Of a DNA stretch of 64,000 bases, positions 58,115 to 64,000 are shown piece after piece. The DNA is from Chloroflexi bacterium TSY (GTDB lineage: Bacteria > Chloroflexota > Anaerolineae > Caldilineales > Caldilineaceae), in NCBI GenBank assembly GCA_019217005.1, contig JAHBNG010000082.1, forward strand, positions 1 to 64,000, given 5' to 3'. The notes below the pieces were generated by a model. The model was not told where the DNA came from and did not search any database. It saw only the letters and a program-made list of their open reading frames with translations. How positions within the stretch are numbered: the first letter of the stretch is position 1; the number at the start of each line of letters is the position of its first letter. A program made the translations under genes and the position numbers.

Positions 58115-59377
58115 TTAGGACGAGGTTTCGATCGTCTTTCTTACCAACGCTTCCCAATTTTCTCCTGGTGCAATCTGTCCCAGTATCTGATTCTTATTTG
58201 CGCCAGTGCAAGCTGGAACATTACCCGGAGAACCGCAAATGGTCAAATAGGCGAGCAAAGCGAATGCTAGAGCTTCTTTGGCATTGCTATCGATTCCAAG
58301 AGCTTCGTGGGTGCAGAGTCTAATCTTTGAATCACTTGTTGAGTCGAGCCGAGTCTTCAGAGAACGCATGAGAGTTGGATTTGCTGCCCCGCCACCACTG
58401 ACCACAACCTCCGCTAACGGCCCAGGGGCAAAGCGCTGATACGCATCAACGATTGTCGCAGCAGTCAACTCAGTCAGCGTTGCGATGAAATCAGCATTGG
58501 TGCAACCAACTGCATATGCTTGGGCTTGCCATTGTTGCGTTAGCACGATACCGAAGAGTTCACGCCCTGTTGTTTTTGGTGGATGTTGCAGCATATATGG
58601 ATGTGCACGCCAGGTTTGAAGCAGTGGTTCGTTTACTGTACCAGTTGCTGCTATCTGACCATCTACGTCGTATCGATAACGTCCCACCGATGCGTGAGCT
58701 ACTGCCCAATCAATCAGGGCATTGCCAGGGCCTGTGTCAAAAGCAAGAGGGGGAGCATTCAGTTCCCTGGGCGGCAGGAATGTGACGTTTGCAATCCCCC
58801 CAATGTTTTGGACGGCGCGCCAGCCACCTGCTACGCCATGTAGGTTAGGGGGTGGACGCATTTGATACCAATCAAAGGTTGATGTCAATGGTGCACCTTG
58901 TCCTCCAACGGCGACATCAGCCGTGCGGAAGTTGGCGATGGTTGTTACGCCTGTGCGTGCCGCAATGACTGATGGATCGCCAACTTGAAGCGTGCTGGTG
59001 ACATGTCCCATTGCATCTTGAGCATCGATGGGTGACTCCCCATCCATTTGAGAAACCCGAACGTCGTGCCAGAGGGTCTGTCCATGACTGCCAATCAAAT
59101 CGATTTCATGTTGAGGAATGCCAAACCGTTCAAGAACCTCTAGCGCTGCTGTGCCAAACCGTTCTCCCACCATAAAATTAGCGCGGCAAAGATCGGCTGT
59201 TCTCGCCCGTTGCTCAACCAGATCAAAGAGCAACGTTTGCTCATGGTCAGGCCAAGGTACTGTCTGAAAGGCAATTTGCTCGATATCAAGAGTTGGCACC
59301 GAACCAGCAATCTGAGCAATCGCCACGTCGATGCCGTCGATAGATGTACCACTCATTAGTCCGATTGTTTGCAGCAT
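58115..59377 (-). CDS. anmK: Anhydro-N-acetylmuramic acid kinase
   Basis: 420 residues. LMSGTSIDGIDVAIAQI at the N-terminus is the ATP-binding signature of AnmK. GSHGQTLWHD, NIGGIANVTFLP and FDTGPGNALIDW are the other conserved blocks. The enzyme cleaves and phosphorylates 1,6-anhydro-MurNAc to MurNAc-6-phosphate during recycling of cell-wall sugars. GGGGGA precedes the ATG. The MurQ etherase that usually follows is not in the window. Confidence 0.92.
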   Translation of the reverse strand: MLQTIGLMSGTSIDGIDVAIAQIAGSVPTLDIEQIAFQTVPWPDHEQTLLFDLVEQRARTADLCRANFMVGERFGTAALEVLERFGIPQHEIDLIGSHGQTLWHDVRVSQMDGESPIDAQDAMGHVTSTLQVGDPSVIAARTGVTTIANFRTADVAVGGQGAPLTSTFDWYQMRPPPNLHGVAGGWRAVQNIGGIANVTFLPPRELNAPPLAFDTGPGNALIDWAVAHASVGRYRYDVDGQIAATGTVNEPLLQTWRAHPYMLQHPPKTTGRELFGIVLTQQWQAQAYAVGCTNADFIATLTELTAATIVDAYQRFAPGPLAEVVVSGGGAANPTLMRSLKTRLDSTSDSKIRLCTHEALGIDSNAKEALAFALLAYLTICGSPGNVPACTGANKNQILGQIAPGENWEALVRKTIETSS

Positions 59378-59811
59378 GATTCCCCCAATTTGGCTCTTGA
59401 TTCAATATACGTTAAACTAACACAAGTGTAAAATTCACTATTTATTCATGGATTTTTCATGATCTGTGCACAATTGCTCCCCAAAGCTGCCGAAAACTAG
59501 ACGAAGGTTGTTTTGAGAACTGGAATCTTTAATACCCCCAATAGAGGAATACAAGACCAGTTTTCAAACAGCGCTTGGTCTAGCACATCGATATACTACA
59601 TTTGTTCACAGATTACCAACAAGCATCAAATAATTTGCGCGTCATTCTTGAGTGAAGCGAACAGATTATTGAACCCTGAATCCTGAATCGATTCGCGTTT
59701 GCGATGCAATACCCCCAATTCGTAAACCCCCAATAATTACTTCATGATGTAGAGCAATCATGGTGTAGAGATACGCTGCACCCTCTACCCAGACTATTGA
59801 GGTATTGGTGT
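59378..59811. other. Intergenic region with one inverted repeat
   Basis: An imperfect inverted repeat at 59497-59582 has arms CTAGACGAAGGTTGTTTTGA and the complement-like AAACAGCGCTTGGTCTAG. The motif ATACCCCCAAT occurs twice (near 59530 and 59709). No gene was found. The region carries the divergent promoters of anmK and the phosphoesterase. Confidence 0.4.
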
Positions 59812-61503
59812 ATGGAACAATCTCCATCTGGACAACAGCATCCCCAACAATCTTACAATTGGATAGTCAATCGTCGTCGTTTTTTGCAATGTAGTCTGGG
59901 ACTCTTGCCTCTCCAAGGGATGGCAAAGTTCTTTGGCCGACTTGAAAGTCGTTCGCCCGAAGCAATGCGCTCGCTGCCTTTAACACGTTCCAAAGCGGCT
60001 CATGTGACTCGTTTTGCCGTCATTGGCGACTTTGGAGAACACGGACACAACGCACATAACGTCTCGCAACTTGTTAAAAGCTGGCAACCAGACTTTATCA
60101 CAACTGTAGGGGATAACCATTATGGTGGCAAAAAATCTCGGGGCATTGATGCAAATATAGGAGAATATTATCATTCATATATTTATCCTTATTTAGGTGA
60201 CCGTGGACCAGGTGCATTCGTCAACCGTTTCTTCCCGATCTTGGGCAATCATGATTGGTATGCGGCCAGTTGTGTCGACGGCCAATGCCGCGGACCTTAT
60301 TTTGATTACTTTACTCTCCCTGGAAACCAACGCTACTACAGCTTCGATTGGGGACCAGTGCGTTTTTTTATGCTCAATAGCGATCCACATGAACCGGATG
60401 GAATTTCGGGGATTTCGACCCAGGCCATGTGGCTACGTGCTCAGTTGGCCACCTCCAAAGCAACCTGGAATCTAGTTTATCTTCACCATCCTCCATACTC
60501 GTCTGGTCAACGCCATGGATCACACGAGGCGCTTCAGTGGCCCTTTGCGCAGTGGGGTGCGCATGTTGTGTTGAGCGGTCATGATCATACCTATGAACGA
60601 ATTCACCGAGATAGCATTGTCTATTTTGTCAATGGAGTCGGCGGACGCAGTCATCACCCCTTTGGCTCTCCTGTTGACGGCAGCCAACTACGATATAGCA
60701 ATGACTTTGGTGCGATGTTGGTGGACGCAACAGACCACAGTCTCACATTTGAATTTTACGATACGCGAGGCAAACTGATTGACCGTTATACAATGACCGC
60801 CCCGTCACCACGTCTCCTGCCGGCTCCGTTGAACCCAGAACAAGAGGAGCGATGTATTGTTCGGATTCATACACCGATGGACGATGCGTCCGAGATGTTA
60901 GATGATGGAACAACCCTCTGTGGCAATACCGAACTCGCTCTTGGGAGCCGTAGCAGGGAGCGACGTCATTTGGTAGGGTTGCGTTTTCCTGGCGTGGACA
61001 TTCCCGCGTGTGCCACCGTGATAGATGCGAGGATCGAATTCACAGCCTGCCATAAAAACAAAGGAGATACTTTTTTGCGAATTCATGGAGAGCGAGCGGG
61101 ATCTGCACAAGTCTTTTCGCATGGACAGTTCAATTTGTCTCAACGCACGCGGACGAAAGCGTCTGTACAGTGGTCTGATTTACCTCGCTGGAAAAAAGTT
61201 GGCGAATCCCATCAGACGCCCGATTTAGCCTCAATTGTGCAAGAAATTGTGGATCAGCCTGGCTGGAATGTGGGCAATCCAGTTGTCTTCTTGATTGAAG
61301 GAGAAGGCAAACGTAACGCAGTCACCTATAATTTACAACCCGCAGCGGCACCCCGTCTCGTTGTGCAATATCAACGACCACAACCCGAACCTCGACCAGC
61401 CAGCGAGTCATCAAACAGGGTTCCCGCCGAGTTAAATCAAAAGATCTATCTGCCTGTTACCATTGCACAACATCATCCATCTCTCCAATGTATGAAAAAA
61501 TAG
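59812..61503 (+). CDS. Tat-exported metallophosphoesterase (purple acid phosphatase-like)
   Basis: 563 residues from the ATG at 59812 (GAGG 9 bases upstream; an in-frame TTG at 59797 is less likely). The twin-arginine motif NRRRFLQCSLGLLPL is at 20-34. The calcineurin-like metal-binding blocks are GDFG (72-75), GDN (100-102), GNHDW (145-149), HHPP (225-228) and GHDHTYER (256-263), the order seen in tartrate-resistant acid phosphatase-like enzymes. A C-terminal jelly-roll domain (ARIEFTACHKN, FLRIHGE, DLASIVQEIVDQPGW) of the DNRLRE/TGF-like type follows. The tail has IYLPVTIAQ. Confidence 0.88.
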   Translation: MEQSPSGQQHPQQSYNWIVNRRRFLQCSLGLLPLQGMAKFFGRLESRSPEAMRSLPLTRSKAAHVTRFAVIGDFGEHGHNAHNVSQLVKSWQPDFITTVGDNHYGGKKSRGIDANIGEYYHSYIYPYLGDRGPGAFVNRFFPILGNHDWYAASCVDGQCRGPYFDYFTLPGNQRYYSFDWGPVRFFMLNSDPHEPDGISGISTQAMWLRAQLATSKATWNLVYLHHPPYSSGQRHGSHEALQWPFAQWGAHVVLSGHDHTYERIHRDSIVYFVNGVGGRSHHPFGSPVDGSQLRYSNDFGAMLVDATDHSLTFEFYDTRGKLIDRYTMTAPSPRLLPAPLNPEQEERCIVRIHTPMDDASEMLDDGTTLCGNTELALGSRSRERRHLVGLRFPGVDIPACATVIDARIEFTACHKNKGDTFLRIHGERAGSAQVFSHGQFNLSQRTRTKASVQWSDLPRWKKVGESHQTPDLASIVQEIVDQPGWNVGNPVVFLIEGEGKRNAVTYNLQPAAAPRLVVQYQRPQPEPRPASESSNRVPAELNQKIYLPVTIAQHHPSLQCMKK

Positions 61504-61522
61504 CAATCCTCTAGACGAAGCA

Positions 61523-62173
61523 ATGAATTTCAATCGACGACAACTGTTCCAAATCGCAGCGAGCGCACTCTCTTTTTCCGGTATTGGGGCGTGTTGGTGG
61601 AAATTTTATACCTATATCAATGCCTACATGGACTTTGGACAAAGCGAGTTTTTAAGCGCAACACCGCTGCTAGAGCCAAAAGAGGCTGGTGCGATACGTT
61701 TTGCCGTCATTGGCGATTTTGGGTTGGAAAGTGCGAGCGCCCGTTCCGTCTCCAATTTAGTCAAGAATTTGCAACCTGATTTTGTTACCACGGTTGGTGA
61801 CAATAACTATCGAGATGGAGCCGCACACAGAATTGATCACAACATCGGACGATATTATCATGAGTTTATCTATCCGTACCAAGGCGTGTACGGAGAAGGT
61901 GCCCAGATCAATCGCTTTTTCCCCGTGCTCGGCAACCACGACTGGCGCTCGCTGACATGTATAGATGGGCAATGTCATGGACCCTATTTTGACTATTTTA
62001 CCTTGCCAGGTAATCAACGCTACTACACCTTTGAGTGGGGGCCAGTGCGCTTTTTTATGCTTGATAGCGATCCACATGAACCGGATGGCATTGATGGGTT
62101 GTCAACCCAAGCCATGTGGCTGCGACGAGAATTGATGGCGTCAAAAGCGGGGTGGTTCATTTTAGCTGGATAG
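61523..62173 (+). pseudogene. Second metallophosphoesterase, 5' part, interrupted by MITE
   Basis: The start ATG 61523 lies 19 bp after the preceding paralogue's stop. Tat-type N-terminus NRRQLFQIAASALSFSGIG. Metal blocks GDFG, GDNN and GNHDW are present and about 65-70% like the neighbour. At 62149 a MITE begins and the frame soon ends (SKAGWFILAG). The native text continues SKATWNLVQLHH after the MITE at 62304, out of frame by one base. Removing the MITE and one target copy restores the gene exactly. Confidence 0.9.
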
Positions 62174-62303
62174 ATAGGTTTACACTTTTAGAAACAGAAA
62201 GAACGTTTATATTCTCTGATTTCGCCGGTTCTCAGAGAGAAAACGGTCTCATATAGATTTTTGTCTATATATCAAAAGTGTAAACCTAATTTTGAACCAC
62301 CCC
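62149..62303. mobile_element. 155-bp MITE, copy 3 (subtype A), inside the phosphoesterase gene
   Basis: GGGGTGGTTCA / TGAACCACCCC-type ends, with target duplication TCAAAAGC (62141-62148, 62304-62311). By eye it is identical to 46302-46456 in reverse orientation. The insertion plus duplication adds 163 bp, shifting the frame by one. Confidence 0.95.
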
Positions 62304-63338
62304 TCAAAAGCAACTTGGAATCTAGTTCAATTACATCATGCACCCTACTCATCCGGCGAAAACCACGGCTCACACCCATTGCTACAATGGCCCTACGCTC
62401 AGTGGGGCGCGCACGCAGTCCTAGCTGGACATGATCACTCCTATGAGCGCATTTTGCGCGATGATATTGTCTATTTTGTCAATGGTTTGGGCGGCAAAAG
62501 TCGACGGGATTTTGATCCACCTATCGAGGGGAGTCAACTCCGATACAATGATCAGTTCGGTGCAATGGTTGTCGATGCAAGTCCTGAAACACTCAGCTTC
62601 CGTTTTATTAATACACATGGTCAAACAATCGATCAGTATTCGCTTAAAGCTCAACCACCATCAGAAAACCCCCTGTACGAAGGTGATGTTAAAGTCGCAG
62701 CGGCTCGCATTACTGATCCCATGAATGACGTTGTGATGACTGCTGATTCGGGTAAGCCGAACTATACCTCTTTCGAATTGGTGCTTGGAGAAGGTTCGCT
62801 GACCGAAAATCAATTCGTAGGTCTGAGCTTTCCCACCCTCTCGCTTCCACCACACGCAAGAATCATACAAGCTCATCTCGAATTGGCTGCACAACAGGTC
62901 GATACCGTACCAACTTCTCTCTCGATTTTTGGGACGAGAGACTCTCTGACTCATAATCTAGTTGAGATAGAATCAGAGAGTTTGTCGGTTCTTTCAAAAA
63001 TATCGCAAACATGTGCCGTCGTTACATGGAAGAATGTTCCCAGTTGGATGAAACTCGGTGAAACACACATAACACCCGATCTTTCCCCAATTGTGCAAGA
63101 GATTGTGGATCAACCCACCTGGAAACTGAACGGCGTCGTTACACTGCTTATTATGGGAACAGGTAGGCGTAGCGTTGTCTCTTGCGATCTAGAGCCAGAA
63201 TTGGCACCACGATTGGTTGTTGTCTATGAGGAACCTAAACTCATTCTAGCATCACCACCTGATGAGACGGGGCTTGTACAGCAAAAACTCACAAATCGCG
63301 TCTACCTCCCGCTTGCACTCTCGAATCATTGTCGATAG
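62292..63338 (+). pseudogene. Second metallophosphoesterase, 3' part, downstream of MITE
   Basis: It contains HHAPYSS and GHDHSYER metal-binding blocks, the C-terminal jelly-roll domain with DLSPIVQEIVDQPTW, and a final RVYLPLALSNHCR. The in-frame ATG at 62292 is within the MITE end and target region, so this part is probably not translated as an active enzyme by itself. The GDFG, GDNN and GNHD metal ligands are on the 5' part. Confidence 0.9.
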
Positions 63339-63595
63339 AGATATACTTAGCACTGCCATAAATTTAAAATAAATTAGACCGTTTTCAGTCGAGGTGAACA
63401 GCCGAATTTATTTTTTTATAGTATAAGAAAGGTATCGGATCAATTGGATCTCATGTGGTTGACAAGCCGGCCATGAATGGATAGTGCGAGCTAAATATCT
63501 TGTGTCAGTCGGATCATGAGGTACCGGTCGAAAATAAAATGATATAAAATAAGATGTTATCCGAAACGAAGCGATTGAAAAAGGTGACATTGAGA
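63339..63595. other. Intergenic region before the ISL3-type transposase
   Basis: AT-rich with no gene. GCACTGCCATAAATTT...GTTTTCAGTCGAG at 63350-63395 resembles 31123-31155 upstream of the second AAA ATPase gene. The left end of the IS is expected in this stretch, but I could not identify its terminal repeat. Confidence 0.35.
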
Positions 63596-64000
63596 ATGAC
63601 TTCATCAATAACGGTACCGCTAGATATCCCAGAAGTGGAAGTGTTAAGCAGCGAAATCACGGGGTGGTTCAGAATTAGGTTTACACTTTTGATACATAGA
63701 TAAAAATCTATATGAGGTCATTTTCTGCCTGAGCATGGCTCAAAGTAGAAAATATAAACATCTTTTCTCTTTGCAAAAATGTAAACCTAATTGTCCGCCT
63801 AAAATGAACCACCCCGAAATCACGTCTGAAAATCATTTATTGATTCGGGTAGAAAGCACCCAAAAAACAACAGCATGTGGTGTATGCGGAGTTGAGATTG
63901 CGTGTACATTTGGCCATGGTCAAGAAATTAGCTTGCGCCATCTCCCAGTTTTTGGGCTTGAGACCTACATCTTGATACGGCCCAAACGGGGTCAATGTTT
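63596..64000 (+). pseudogene. ISL3-family transposase, N-terminus, interrupted by MITE and window edge
   Basis: ATG 63596 begins MTSSITVPLDIPEVEVLSSE. After skipping the MITE and one target copy, the text continues SENHLLIRVESTQKTTACGVCG, then LRHLPVFGLETYILIRPKRG. C-x-x-C followed by the R-H-L-P-x-x-G and P-K-R-x-x-C pattern is the zinc ribbon at the start of ISL3 transposases. The frame with the MITE in place is broken. The rest lies beyond the window. Confidence 0.75.
63661..63815. mobile_element. 155-bp MITE, copy 4 (subtype B), inside a transposase gene
   Basis: Same ends and length as the other copies. Target duplication GAAATCAC (63653-63660, 63816-63823). It is nearly identical to 56388-56542 in reverse orientation. 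Confidence 0.95.

Noticed and set aside
58024..58323. 99-codon frame on the plus strand
   Set aside because: It is largely antisense to anmK and begins in a dispersed ACACGGATG-type repeat.

Overview
The window looks like a chromosomal segment of a member of the Chloroflexota, most probably a Caldilinea/Anaerolineae-type lineage. This is inferred from gene content, not from a marker gene. The supporting content is: very large BTAD/STAND ATPase-TPR regulators; a phytanoyl-CoA dioxygenase; Gfo/Idh plus sugar isomerase pairs; an oligopeptide ABC operon; DUF4058 and DUF1349 remnants; MRYFNT-type AAA ATPase/PD-(D/E)XK genes; and secreted proteins ending in a (I/V)-(Y/F/S)-L-P-(V/L) tail. No rRNA, tRNA or CRISPR array was recognised.

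Layout. 1-110: a truncated signal-peptide gene cut by an inverted-repeat element. 405-9962: module A, a BTAD-STAND-TPR regulator followed by a giant secreted FG-GAP/VCBS-metalloprotease-'DGD repeat' protein, now split into three frames. 10308-11084: a sigma-70-like factor. 11133-14745: an insertion-sequence pile-up (an IS4-superfamily element, then an IS5-family element inside an IS982-like element). 14847-15203: a DUF1349 fragment. 15347-21370: housekeeping-type genes (PhyH, DUF423, PIG-L deacetylase, AAA/PD-(D/E)XK, DegT aminotransferase, NUDIX). 21402-22726: a broken IS630. 22988-30880: a Gfo/Idh-isomerase pair, GT39, a membrane-spermidine-synthase fusion, an acetamidase and a MoaD-like protein. 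31308-32891: a second AAA/PD-(D/E)XK gene. 33069-33540: a DUF4058 pseudogene. 34096-40386: an oligopeptide ABC transporter operon (dppBCDF-SBP order). 40634-42136: a second copy of the IS4-superfamily element. 42206-45360: a secreted protein, a small protein and a dynamin/Era-like GTPase. 46821-53529: module B, a paralogue of module A. 53792-54573: a VapBC-type toxin-antitoxin pair. 55097-59377: a dienelactone hydrolase, a serine hydrolase and AnmK. 59812-63338: two tandem Tat-exported metallophosphoesterases, the second split by a MITE. 63596-64000: the start of an ISL3-type transposase, also split by a MITE.

The most striking features are these. (1) There are two paralogous modules, each pairing a STAND ATPase-TPR regulator with a secreted FG-GAP/zinc-metalloprotease/DGD-repeat protein. 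The two regulators share an ATPase-TPR core but carry different N-terminal DNA-binding parts. Both secreted genes carry frame breaks at slippage-prone tracts or direct repeats. (2) A 155-bp MITE family has four copies, each with a clean 8-bp target duplication. Two are in coding sequence and one lies exactly at a start codon. (3) Many smaller palindromic elements are present, including GTAG-hairpin REP pairs, one of them interrupted by a further MITE with a 4-bp target duplication. The segment has been heavily and in part recently reshaped by mobile DNA.
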